Assembly: GCF_932526225.1 (NCBI RefSeq)
Contig: NC_064035.1
Span: 8,109,296-8,173,295 of the forward strand
Length of the DNA: 64,000 nt
Direction of reading: 5' to 3'
Source: Nematostella vectensis
Taxonomy: Eukaryota > Cnidaria > Anthozoa > Actiniaria > Edwardsiidae
The notes under the pieces were generated by a model, which saw only the letters and a list, made by a program, of their open reading frames with translations, did no database searches and was not told where the DNA came from. Position numbers and translations under genes: made by a program. Positions 1-10,266 of this stretch are shown here, piece by piece (the first letter of the stretch is position 1; each line of letters starts with the position of its first letter).

Positions 1-336
1 GGATTTTTTTATGAAATAATATCCTTAAACCTATACGCTATAAATTATACAAAAATGTCTAGCTGCCTTTCTTTATATTATCTTCATTTCTTGGAAATAA
101 ATTATTGTATCTAACGGGATACTTGCACGGTTAATTTGAACGTTATTTTGGAAGCACAAAAGCAGAATTTATGGGGTATACAGATCTAGGTTTTCTTTGA
201 AGACCCTCGAACTGTCGGGTAAATATAATATTCTGTTGTTTTCTCAGATATTGTTTAATCAAATGTGTGTGTTTCTCTATGGCATATATACGCCTCTAAG
301 GCTCTTGTTACGATGGTTTTGGTACTTATATATATA
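1..336. other. 3' flank of the kinase gene, no gene seen
   Basis: AT-rich sequence lying downstream of the stop codon of the minus-strand doublecortin-like kinase. It presumably includes its 3' UTR. I see no coding exon, and no convincing minus-strand AATAAA signal, so the mRNA end may lie beyond the left edge. Confidence 0.5.
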
Positions 337-3300
337 TTAAGAAGTACTTATAAACTTTTCTCGATGAAAGTCGACCACCAAATTCTCAAGCCGTTTGGCG
401 CCTCTTATTGCGATTGCCGCAGTTTTGAACTTCTTCTTCTTTCGCTCATCTCCATTTTCTAACAATCTCTTGCTCAGTTCTTCTACCGTAGGGCTTTTCT
501 GACGAGCCCACCGGTGCTGTAGGACCTGGTCAGCGGTGGCCCTTTTGGTGGGATCCACGACCAGCATGGTAGAAATCAGGTCCTTCGCATCGTCCGACAC
601 CGGGTCCCAGTAAGGCGACAGGAACTCGAACTCACCAGACTGGATCAGGTCGAACAATTCATCCTGGTCGCGATTGGGACTCCGGAAGGGCGGGAATCCA
701 CAGAGCATGATATAAGTGATGACACCCGCTGCCCACATGTCCACCTTGAGCCCGTACCCATTCTCCTCTAGGATCTCGGGAGCGACGTATGTAGGGGTAC
801 CACACACGGTAAATATAGGCGCAGTGACTTCCATGGCGAGCCCGAAGTCAGCGAGTTTGAGGTGGGTCTGTCCATCAGAGCGTTTGTGCACCTGAAACAG
901 AAACGCAAAAATCGTGAAGTCGCAACCAAGACGTATTACGCAGCCATTTGTCTCCTTTATAAATTTCTACTCTAAAATACGAACAGAAAGCATATCACAT
1001 GAAGTCAATTAAAACGTATTGGGCAACCATATGTCCCATATGCTTAAGTGGAGCTCTTGGGTCGGTCACGCAACGCTCCGACACAAAGAAGGGCTGCGCG
1101 GAAGACTAGTAGAGCTCCCGATAACGATTACTGTCGAATCCGTTGTATCGTGACCCGCGTTTTCAAAACACGACTTGCTTTGGTTTTCTGTTCCGTCAGT
1201 AAAACCATTCTAAGCCAATCAGAGTCTCGCTTTGTGCACTTCCCTGGCTATCCTCTGGACGAAAACCAGACAGTGTCGCGACAGAAAGTCAGGCAACTGC
1301 ACTAGGCGAGAGATGGCAAGAATCTGATTGGCTCAGAATAATACGACCGGCGGAACACAAAATCCCAAAAGACAAAAACAGATCGATGTTTTGAAAATGC
1401 GGCGACGCGATTCGACAGTAAAATTATAAAATTAGTAACTAAATTGTAGAATACCGTTAGATGCAAAAGGAGAGGAGCGCGCGGAAAACACCTTAAATAT
1501 TATTTCTCATTCGTCTTTTTGCCCTAGATTTTATAGAAATTATGGCTCTTGGTGCTATACTGTTGCGTGTTTCTTTAGCTAACGAAGGTCTCAACGAATC
1601 TCGCAAACATATCTCCAAAGATAAACTGCTGGTGCTGTATAAAAATATGTAGTATTCAAGTCAGTGGATAACAAAAGAAACAACAACAAACCAATCAACA
1701 AACATATAGCAACGATAGTTTGCCTCAGCAAACATTCGTTTCCATAGTGATCTTTATAAAATTTTCTCAAAGGATTTTCTAATATTCCTTACCAATAGGT
1801 TTTCGGGTTTCAAATCTCGGTGTACAATTTTCCTCTTATGCAAATACGCCAGCGCTTTGCACATGTCCCGAAAATACGACTTCGCCACATGTTCTGTGAA
1901 CTTGACAGAGGAAGAGATGGCATCGAATAAGTCCCCTCCTTTGATTAGCTCCATTACCAAGTATATCTCCGTAGCCGAGTCGTAATCTTCGAAAAGTCGG
2001 ACGATGTTCGGATGTCGGCATCGTCGCATGATCGCTATCTCGTCATCGATCATTTTCTCCTTTCCTCTAATTTTTCTCTTGTCTATAATCTTTATAGCAA
2101 ATTCCTTTTGGGTGATCTTATCCTTGCACTGTCGGACGATCGCGAAGTTTCCATCTCCGAGTTTTTGTCCAAAGTTATACACGTCCGTGACCTCTTTATC
2201 AGTAACTCTGGAATACTGCTCCTCTTCGAGCCCAGAAGAAGACTCTTTTGATGATCGTTTCTTCTTGACAATCGGTTTTTCCTCTTTGCTGTGCTTCCGT
2301 CCGGTTTCTCGGACAGGTTCGGACGGCGGGTCGCGGGGGCTTGTGATTTGACCTTCATTTTCTTGGCCTATTGTCTCTTGCTGTTTTGTTACTAAATGGC
2401 CGTCTCCGATCTTAGGTAGCTTTACTGAGTCCACATTGTTTTCAACAGCATTGGTTTGCTTGCTAGCATTTCCTGTGCTATCAGTTTGTTTACCTAGTGG
2501 TCGCTTGTATTTGGGGCTTTGTGGTTTACGTTCATTTGGCGACTTCAAATCTTTATTATTATTATCGGCTTTTGTATGGCTATAATCCCTGTTATTATTA
2601 GAATCGGTAATTTTGGGCAGTGCGTTATCCGTACTCGCCTTGGGCGATACATCTTGGTGTTTGGGATGGTGTTTGATGTCTCTGTTATGACGAATTCCTT
2701 CGTTGCCGTGATGTAGTTTGAGTACTCGCTGATGACTAGTAACCTGTTTAGCGTCCTCCGCATTTATACTCTCTAAATCATCCGCTTTAAACCTTTCACT
2801 TCCGACAGCAATAAAAATCCCATTATTTTCGCGGAATAACTCCGCAACAGTTGTGATCAGCTTGCCGCTCGTGGTATACAACTTTTGTACATTAGATCCG
2901 CTTGAAGGACCAAACACATGATTTACCTCATCTAAGACTTGATCGAGTGTTTGCGCTGTCCGTTTGTTTAATAATACCTTTTTAGCGGATTCCTTGGGTT
3001 TGCCATTCCTATAAACACTAACAATTCTAGGTTTGACACTAGTCCGCGAGGCGGTATTCGGTTTAAGTGGTTCTAATCGTCTAGGCGCTTTAGTTTCTAT
3101 GCGACGATAGTGTGTCCGGTTATCACTGCTACCCGTTGATCCTAAATTTCTTGTAGGCGGTGGGTTGGTTATCGGAGGTAGATCAATGTGCTGTTTTGAT
3201 CTCCAGCCAGGCAGGCCCTTCTTGCCATAAGCAAGTCTTTTTAATCTAGCGTTAGAAGCGCAAACATACTCTTTGCCATCCTGCAAATCTTCGATATTTT

Positions 3301-3529
3301 TAACTTGGGCGCCATTTTCTTTGTCGAGAAGATATCGAACACCCTGGGGTAATTCCGTTTTCATTGATAACTCCGCCAGTAGTATGTCAAAGCTTCGGTA
3401 TTTCCGTGGTGTGATTGTTACAGGATATTTGGAGAATACGTCGCCATTCTTGTAGAATATTACGGTCTTTGAAGTAGTTTTCATCGCTGGTAATCCTACG
3501 GGTTTTCTATAGAGTCTGGCTACCGCCAT
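337..3529 (-). CDS. DCLK: Doublecortin-like serine/threonine kinase (DCX-DCX-kinase)
   Basis: Two coding exons: 3529-1793 (579 codons) and 891-337, joined in phase 0 across an intron (892-1792) with GTAAGG donor and TTTCAG acceptor, giving 763 aa. Residues about 20-105 and 167-250 are two DCX microtubule-binding domains (each begins with a VxVYRNG or VIFYKNGD-type strand). A low-complexity Lys/Ser/Glu linker follows. Residues about 447-708 form a CaMK-family kinase with a glycine-rich loop (GDGNF), ATP-binding Lys (FAIKII), HRDLKPEN catalytic loop split just after by the intron, DFG (ADFGLA) and APE (APEIL), so all catalytic residues are present. Family members bind and stabilise microtubules and phosphorylate associated substrates. 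The length is close to vertebrate DCLK1. The ATG at 3529 is the first in the open frame; noncoding 5' exons may exist. Product identity is strong; the choice among DCLK paralogues is not possible here. Confidence 0.93.
1128..1421. mobile_element. Palindromic MITE-like element in the kinase intron
   Basis: The arms 1128-1225 and 1324-1421 are imperfect reverse complements. The outer ends read TTACTGTCGAATC and GATTCGACAGTAA; the inner parts match around CTAAGCCAATCAGA and TCTGATTGGCTCAG. The whole unit can fold back on itself with a loop of about 100 bp. It has no ORF of its own and lies wholly within the DCLK intron. This fits a nonautonomous foldback or MITE. No clear target duplication was found. 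Confidence 0.6.
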
Positions 3530-5247
3530 ATTTATCAGTTCCTCGAAATTTCATGGATAAAGTCCAATAAATCATATAGTCCACTCCTACTGTAGCATCT
3601 TCTACATTAGGAAACCTTTAGTTATTCACTATATCACCTTTGCGAATCAGCATCAATTGTGTATTCGTTGGGACCTCTATTTAGATCTAATTGCTATGAC
3701 CACGTTTCCCGTCTTGTCTTACAAATGATACTCCAGTCGTAGATCCGTATCCTCTAAGCAGTCTTGTTATGTGAAGAAAGCTCCATGTTTAAGCAAGGAA
3801 TCGCAGCCGGAAATAACAGATCGCAATTTTGGTAGAGCAAAAGAAATCGACCGATTAGGTCATGAATTCATGTGCCGTGCCGTTTACAATAATGTAAATA
3901 TCCATTAGGCCGTGCATCAGCGGTCAGAGATGTTTTGTGCCGGTTACCAAGGGGATAAGCTGAACAATAATGCCAGATTTACCGAACTCAACAAGGCACG
4001 GACCTGTCATGTTTGAGTATACTTCTCATGGTTAATAATACAAACTTGCATTGTTGCGATGGGTTTTAGCAGTGTAGCTATAAGCCAGAGGCTGGTTATA
4101 AACAAATGGTTGTTATGCAGAAACATCGAATAACACAAAGAAATTGCAATTTACTAAACGAACGACAAATAACAGCTTTAAAAAAAATAATTCCATGCCC
4201 TTCAAATAAATCTCGCCTACGTATACATCGCGTTCTGTGCCTCATCACCCTTTAGAGGAATAAATGAAAGCAACGAGACCTTTCTATTATTTCGTGCCGA
4301 GCAAGATGACGCGAAGCGGAAATTAATCAATAATTTTTTAAGTACTTGAAAAGACTTATGAACCTTTGCTTGATTCGATTAAGTAATATCAGCTTTGTTC
4401 TGTGTCTGTGTTGTTCTATAGGTCAAGTCAGAACTTAGACAGCGCTATAGTCAGTTGGCCTCGCCCGTGTCACGAAGAGAATCAAAACCAAGCGAAAAAG
4501 TAAATACTAAATGCTAAATAAACTACGCCTGTTCATGATAGGCTGCATATATGTCATTTCTGAGGAGATTCATGTCATTTATGTCATTCTTAGGGGAGAG
4601 ACAATCTTCACCGTGTACTTATTTCTCCGTGTATGGGAGTCAGTCTAAAAGCTAGGCCAGAGTAATACACTCTTTTTTATAAGAATGTCTAATTATTAAT
4701 AGTTGAGGCTGAGCCGTTCTTATTTTTGGAGCATTTTTTTAGCTGAAACGTTCTTATCGATGTTCTTAAATTTCAGTGACCTTAAATCATACACTCCAGC
4801 TCTGTAAAAACAGAACTACACAAATGAGTCGCTAGTATGAGTACAATTTGATTCTTCAGTTTTAGAACGATCACTATAATGAAAAAAATATTTTGCTGCT
4901 ATTTGAGCCTCGTCCTTTTTAGCTTGTTGGCGAAATCTCAGGCTGGACGTTTTTTTTAAAAAGGTTCTTATATAAATATATATAAAAAAGTGTGTAATTG
5001 GTGGGCCGCGCTGTACCTTATTATCTTCCTCCTTTCTACCTGAAAGAAGTCCTGGATACCCCTTAGGTACTTGAGATGTTGGCAGAGAAGGGCGGTAACG
5101 GCTATAGGGGCAGGGGGGCACCCCCTTCAATTAAATAAATGACGTCCCTCAGATTTGAGATTTTATTGAACCTCTGGCCTAAATTTTGATCATGCTCTTT
5201 TTTCGCTCCATGCATAACCATAACAGGCCTCGAATTATTGATGTGTG
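3530..5247. other. Intergenic, upstream of DCLK
   Basis: About 1.7 kb between the kinase start codon and the left end of the Polinton-like element. It should hold the DCLK promoter and possibly 5' UTR exons on the minus strand. I see no supported ORF, RNA gene or repeat; short ORFs near 4816-5130 are low-complexity and unsupported. Confidence 0.5.
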
Positions 5248-5355
5248 CACAGGGAGCTCACCTCTACGGTTTGAATAAAGTTAGAGTTGTTTTTTAGCTT
5301 TGCGTTGTTGATTATTTTAGTGCATGGTGCGTTTGAATCTCTTGTCTACTTTTTC
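5248..5355 (+). repeat. Left inverted terminal repeat
   Basis: Begins CACAGGGAGCTCACC and runs to CTACTTTTTC. Its reverse complement matches 11771-11886 almost base for base. The differences are one short indel (TTATTC versus a duplicated TTATTCTTATTC) and a small mismatch around CCATGC versus CACACGC. The inner end overlaps the 3' end of the minus-strand ORF starting at 5749. Confidence 0.9.
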
Positions 5356-5749
5356 TGCGTGGGGGCCCCTCCAGAGAAGTGCGAGGACACGCTCCACTAA
5401 CTGATTGTCTTTAGCCTCTAGGCCAAACAGTGCGCAAAGCTCGGCATTCAGGAACGCAACGCAACGCATAAGCGCGATCTTCCCGGTGAGGGGATCCAGC
5501 TTCGCGGTCAGAATCTTGCTTTCAGCACGGTTGATCGTTTCCACGATGGACTCGGCCATGTGGTGCCCGGCTGGCAGAGTAGCGATGGGCGGGAGGGCGG
5601 ATATAGTCGTTATCTGATGCTCCCGCTCGAGATTGTAGTCTGTTAAACAGCGAGCACTGCCGGAGCGCCACGAAGCGTGGGCGCCTTATCGGCCGCTCGA
5701 AGTAGAGCGTCTGTTCGCCTTTGGTGAGCACAGTATGTAGGACCACCAT
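5317..5749 (-). pseudogene. Element-encoded protein of unknown function, frameshifted
   Basis: Two minus-strand open segments, 5749 to about 5640 and about 5640 to 5317, lie in different frames and look like one gene of about 140 codons with a single frameshift. The second segment starts near 5559 and reads MAESIVETINRAESK; it is helical and Lys/Glu-rich, with no domain I can name. Its 3' end runs into the terminal repeat. It is divergently transcribed from the plus-strand gene at 5792 with about 40 bp between them, as expected for a compact viral-style layout. A structural or accessory role is possible but unproven. Confidence 0.5.
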
Positions 5750-5791
5750 TGTGTTGAACACAGCCCGCCTTCGCGTTTAATAGGACTGAGC

Positions 5792-6410
5792 ATGGATTGG
5801 GAAGGCTGGCGGATGCTGAACGAGGAGGCGAAAGGGGCGGAAGAGACGAAAAAGGCGGCAACTGCGGCGGGAGCCTTTATAGCCGAACATATCAAACACG
5901 CTGTAGCCGAACAATTCAAACACGCAAAATCCGGTTTCCCTAGGTCTCTGACCCTCGGGCAAAAGCTGCTCTACGCCGTGCCCGCGACCCCCGTGGAGAG
6001 CACGGCCTCAGACATTACCCCACTACTCACGCAGCTAGAGATACACGTGGCTGAGGACAAATCATTTACGACTAGGGTCCGAGACATATTCGAAGAGACA
6101 GTAGTCACGCACAAGTCCGCCAAGGAGTCTCGCCGGTGGCTATCGGAGCCTTCCTAATAGTTCTGGCCACAGCAACTCAACTTTGCGGTCTGGTGCACAA
6201 CCGCCGGATGCGGGGTGTCCCTAACCGATCCCGCTTTCGCCACGCTCCCCTCTGTCATCAGGGGATTTCTAAGGTTTCACGTCTACTTTACCACGCGGAG
6301 GATGCTCTACGAGCTCGGCGTCCCCCTGCCTGGCGACAGCAAACACAGACACGCAAAAAGGTAACCCCTACAAGAAAGCCGCTTTCGAGCGTCTATGTAT
6401 AGAGTTCGGT
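5792..6410 (+). pseudogene. Element-encoded protein of unknown function, broken
   Basis: An open segment, 5792-6157, starts MDWEGWRMLNEEAKG and is helical and charged. It ends in two adjacent stops. A second segment, about 6165-6360, continues in another frame with a recognisable hydrophobic, aromatic-rich stretch (NFAVWCTTAGCG, then FHVYFTTRRMLYELG). A third frame carries NPYKKAAFERLCIEFGL. The series looks like one gene with two frame changes, running directly into the integrase remnant. I do not recognise the family. A capsid-like or other structural role is only a guess based on position in a virus-like element. Confidence 0.5.
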
Positions 6411-6423
6411 TTGCCGACACGTA

Positions 6424-7030
6424 ATGGCGGCGAAGCGCATGCCCGACGAAGAACTCGGTGCGTTCCTTCGTCCTATATACTACACCAGAGGTGGCTTCCA
6501 GTGAGTAACCGCTCTGCATGCCAAACTTCCCAAGGGCTCAGCCTGCATAGAGCCAAGCTTTCGCCGAGTCTTTCCAACGCTGGCTGGCACAGCGCCTATT
6601 TCGTGCGCAGTACTCGAAGGAGCTTGCATCCGGCGAAACAAACCGCGAGTGGGTTACCGCTTTGCCAATCGTCATCTCGGACATAAACGAAACGAAGACT
6701 CGCATGACTGGCTTTGCGCCTAAAGACGCCATAAAGCTGAGGCGCCTCTCAAAGCCGAAAAGCCCCCCCCCCCCCCCTAGAGGTCGGAACGGAGGTGTGC
6801 ATCGCCGTAAACGAGGAAGACCTCAAGGATAAAGGCCAACGGCGAGCGACGGACCCGTGGTGGACGAGCAAGGCATACCCAATACTAAAGAGGGTTATGG
6901 AGCCCGGACAGCCAGTGTTGTATTACACGGCGTACTCTAAGCACGGCTTCACGCGTTCGCAGTTGCATGATCAGCGCTTTTGCCTTCTATTGCCGTTAAG
7001 GCACGTGAGTCTAACATTCCACTTGTAGTG
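6424..7030 (+). pseudogene. Retroviral-type (rve, DDE) integrase remnant
   Basis: The start reads MAAKRMPDEELGAFL followed by IYYTRGGF, like the N-terminus of transposon integrases, then an in-frame TGA near 6502. From about 6558 the frame changes to the C-terminal part of an rve core: a FAESFQRWLAQRLF helix, then TNREWVTALP and DINETKTRMTGFAPKDAI, which are hallmarks of the last core helix region. A poly-C run (6763-6778) marks another frame change before the C-terminal SH3/chromo-like part (RRATDPWW, then QPVLYY). Most of the catalytic D,D-35-E core is missing, so an internal deletion is likely. Its 3' end converges on and slightly overlaps the HNH end of the opposite gene near 6971. Confidence 0.72.
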
Positions 7031-7192
7031 ACCATGACTGTCGTCTAGCCGGTCGATACTGAAGCATTGGGGATGGCTCTTGGTGTACCCCTGAAGCAGA
7101 AGCTGAGTGCCACAGACCGTGCACTTCTTTTCCGCGTCAGCAATCATGCCGAGTACGTGTTCTACAGTCAGAACGTGGTGCGATCCCGTTTA
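6971..7192 (-). pseudogene. HNH nuclease-like domain, C-terminal to the helicase
   Basis: A segment of 70-odd codons directly after the helicase stop, in the same frame. It shows CxxC (CTVCG), then PQCFSIDRLDDS, GH, and NVRLTCL, the layout of HNH endonuclease zinc folds. The final CxxN/C pair reads LNGNRR, so a zinc ligand seems to be lost. The uninterrupted frame on both sides suggests that one stop mutation separated it from the helicase. It could instead be a read-through or separate protein. It ends in TGA at 6971-6973, overlapping the integrase 3' end. Confidence 0.6.
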
Positions 7193-9607
7193 CTTTGTGC
7201 GACCCTTTTGCCTGTCGTCTATAGCGTATCGCTTGATTCGCGCTATAATGAGCTCTTCACTGGGCGTAGCCTGCAGTCCTGTGGGAACCAAGGCACCGGG
7301 GGCGTTATCGGGGGGAATCACGCGGACTATCTGGTCGGAGTGCCGCACGCGGGAGATGCCGGTGTATACAGCATTCGTGATCCAGCCCTCTAAGCTGTGG
7401 TCTATGATAAACAGACGTCTTGGGTTCTGGATAGTCTTGCCCTGCACCCGGTGGACGGTTCCCCAGCCCGCGTATTTCCACTCGAGGGGAAGCCCGTTAA
7501 GTACCGCGTCGAGAGGAACCTCGACTACCGTGCCTTTGTATGCGACGACCTTCTCACCCCTTTTGCCCGGCACGGGCACTGGCCGCCCTTGCTTGCGATA
7601 ACAATGCGCGACGCTAGGGTCGGGGTCAAAGCGGATGGTTGCTGGCAATCGGGGGTAGTTTTTTCTGTGGTGCTCTATCAATCGCTGCTGAACAAGAGCC
7701 CCAATCTTGTTGGTCGAGCACACCCACATATAGCTTGAGTGGGCCTGCTCGATCGCCGCGTCGAACGCTACCCCATCCCACTCCTCTCGAAACACCTCAA
7801 GCTGTTGGAAATCTGACCGACACCAAATCCGGTCATTTATGTCGTGGAGCCTGGAGGAGGGCGCGGCAGAGCCGCAGTCGCATGTACTGTACGGCTTTCC
7901 ACAGTCTTCACACAGGCAGCGGTAGTCGGACTCGAACCAGCGGATGTTCCCTTGTGCCCACTCCTCGAGCATATCGTGAGGCCCCTCTTTATCTCCCCAG
8001 GGCGGGACCTGCCCATAGTCGCCACAACACACTACCTGACACGGCCGCGTGGCGAGATACTCTAGGGTGGCGCGTAGCACTTTAGTCTGTACCTTACAGC
8101 ACTCGTCAATGATGATTACTTCTGCGAGACGGTCGAGTTTGTGCCCCAGCTCGGAAGGTCTCCACTCCTCTATCGGCTTCTCCGCTGGTATGCAGAGGTA
8201 GTGGTGCTAGGTTTGAGCCTTCACCGCGAGGCGCGGGTTATTGCGATGGTCGTGGGCGAGGTCGTTCTCGGGAGTGAGCACCACAACGTTGAGGCCGCGG
8301 AACATGCTCACCGCCCACTCGGTCTTCCCCGATCCTCCTTGGCCGGCTAGATACAACTTTGCAGAGGTTGCGGCCACTAGATCGCACGGCAGACTCGGCG
8401 CAGTGCTTGGCTCTTTGGCCAAGCTCCCCAACTTCTTCGGATCCCAAGCCGCTTCGGGTCGCCACTCGTACCCAGGCTTCTTGTGGCGCCACTCTCCATA
8501 CCTCGGATTTCGCTCCACAAGCTTTACACCACTGGGCACCGCCTTTGTGTATATGGCATCTGTGCACACTCGGAGGACGTCTTCGCGAGGGATCCGCCTC
8601 AACATGCGTCGCAACGCTATGTTTGTGAACGCCAAGACGAAGGCCCTTATATGGTACCATTGTGAGCGTCGGACACCGTCTTTGTATTGGATCAGATGAG
8701 CCCCGTCGGCATGGTCGAAGTTAAGTAAGTGGTCGGTACCCGCAAGGAGGTTTGTCAGATTCGCGGCTTCTTTACGGTCGCAAACTACGATGGAGGACTC
8801 GTTGCCATGGCGAGCGCACTTGCCTACGAAACGGAAAGCGAGATCTCGACCCTCAGGATACTGCGAGTCTTCGCTACTCGCGATGGAGTGGGGGAACCTG
8901 ATCCTTTTTTACGACGCTATACAACACCTCCCTCGCCGTGGCCATGACGAGGTCACCCGAGTCTAACAGGTCCTTGAGCTCTGGCGTGGTGATCCAGCCC
9001 TCGTTTTGTTCCAAGTGATGCCCTACCCTCCCGGAAGTGTAGGGGTGGCAGGCCTCAGAGAACTCCCACTCGGTCAGCTTAATGACCCCTGTTAGTTGAA
9101 GAACCTCGCTCAGTGGCCGTCCCACAACATCCGCGATACGATACACGTTCGTAGGGAAGCCGTATTTCCGTACCGGATCAATGGCGTCCGAGGCGCCGCC
9201 GAAGACACTGTCCGCGCATCCTAGGTACGCCGCACGCATGTCGATGTGCGCATGAGGCTGCGCTACTAAGTTTTCCTTGCTGTTCCACACTTTGGACTCA
9301 AACTGTGCCGCTTGCCAGACGTCCCTGTATTTAAGAGGCGTTGGCCTGATGTTCTCTCTTTGGATCCACTTCTTGAAACGATACCCTATTGCGCCGCCCA
9401 TCGAGTGCGTAGCTTCGGTGTACTCTTGGTAGGCTGGGTGATCATCAGGGAGCCATTGAGGATCATGTCCTGTCTCGTCTGTAAACGCCCTGTCGATAGC
9501 CACTCTGTCCCGTCCCGATCGGTACAGTTTGCCTTCTTGAGAGAAGCCCAGGCAGCACGCGACCTCGGAGTAATCATCGATTCGAGTTTATCTATGACAA
9601 AAACCAT
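6971..9607 (-). pseudogene. Family-B DNA polymerase / SF1 helicase / HNH fusion, degraded
   Basis: Read right to left. 9607-8874 holds the upstream polymerase part in two frames, with a motif-A-like HIDMRAAYLGC near 9248-9216 and a GWITTPELKDLL stretch typical of the palm. A frameshift near 8885 leads into one frame that stays the same down to 6971. It contains a motif-C-like VCTDAIY (near 8565), which keeps TD of the usual DTD. It then runs into a helicase with Walker A (GQGGSGKT, near 8315), Walker B (VIIIDE, near 8120), motif III (GDYGQVPP), motif V-like VHRVQGKT and motif VI-like YTGISR. After TAA at 7190-7192 the same frame carries CTVCG, CFSIDRLDDS, GH and NVRLTC, an HNH zinc-nuclease pattern with the last Cys pair damaged. 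Lesions are TAG at 8207-8209, TAA at 7190-7192 and two frameshifts. The inferred role is element replication. The N-terminal exonuclease part is cut off by the ribozyme repeat. Confidence 0.75.
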
Positions 9608-9747
9608 CTCGCAGTGACTGTTAGTTTTCGCCCCGCATATTTAATGTAACTCGCTATTGTTCCTCTTACCGCCTTAGCTAAAACTATCAGTCTATTATTA
9701 TGTAAATTTCAATGTTAATAGTATATATACGATGGTAGGAATATTCT

Positions 9748-9803
9748 CATTAAATCCCCTGATGAGTGGGCAACCACGAAACAGGCCTGTAGGGAAACCT
9801 ATG
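9748..9803 (+). ncRNA. Type I hammerhead ribozyme, copy 1
   Basis: The core CTGATGA is at 9759-9765. Stem II is GTGG (9766-9769) paired to CCAC (9774-9777) with a GCAA tetraloop, then GAAA (9778-9781). Stem III is formed by ACA and TGT around GGCC. The cleavage triplet GTA ends at 9791, so self-cleavage is predicted between 9791 and 9792. Stem I is TCCC with GGGA plus an outer CAT/ATG helix across an internal loop, which could dock with the GCAA loop as in type I ribozymes. All core bases needed for catalysis are present. Confidence 0.88.
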
Positions 9804-10127
9804 TAGTTTGTATTTTTCTCAAACCAACACTATACACCGCTCTACTTTCGAGTATTGAGCACTTTCTATGAAAGCCTTCAACCATCGTTTTATCCAGACT
9901 CCAAGTTCTTCTTGTTGAGCACTCTAAGGCTACTCATTATGGAAAAATTCCACATCAACTACTCAACGAAGAATATTCCCCTACCATCTCCCAGTGACTG
10001 TTAGTTTTCGCCCCGCATATTTAATGTAACTCGCTATTGTTCCTCTTACCGCCTTAGCTAAAACTATCAGTCTATTATTATGTAAATTTCAATGTTAATA
10101 GTATATATACGATGGTAGGAATATTCT

Positions 10128-10183
10128 CATTAAATCCCCTGATGAGTGGGCAACCACGAAACAGGCCTGTAGGGAAACCTATG
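10128..10183 (+). ncRNA. Type I hammerhead ribozyme, copy 2
   Basis: Identical in core and stems to the first ribozyme, 380 bp downstream, with cleavage predicted between 10171 and 10172. Cutting at both sites would release a monomer of exactly 380 nt (9792-10171), the size range of animal retrozyme circular RNAs. Confidence 0.88.
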
Positions 10184-10210
10184 TAGTTTGTATTTTTCTC
10201 AAACCAACAC

Positions 10211-10242
<32 letters not shown>

Positions 10243-10262
10243 TTCGCTAAATATATATATAT
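10211..10262. repeat. TA dinucleotide tract
   Basis: An (AT)n run with a short interruption (AATATATTTCGCTAAATAT) at the 3' end of the hammerhead-bearing repeat. It may be the 3' tail or target site of that insertion. Confidence 0.8.
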
Positions 10263-10266
10263 TTCG

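Larger units (their letters stand above)
9604..10214 (+). repeat. Tandem 380-bp retrozyme-like repeat, 1.6 copies
   Basis: 9604-9834 and 9984-10214 are nearly identical direct repeats with an exact 380-bp offset; 9835-9983 is the single-copy remainder of the first unit. Each copy contains a hammerhead ribozyme core. The second copy runs straight into a TA dinucleotide tract. This is the layout of retrozymes (ribozyme-bearing tandem retroelements known in plants and animals) and of the long-terminal-like repeats of Penelope elements. It has no ORF. It interrupts the polymerase gene on the left and the ORF at 10267-10803 on the right, so it inserted after the host element did. Confidence 0.8.
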
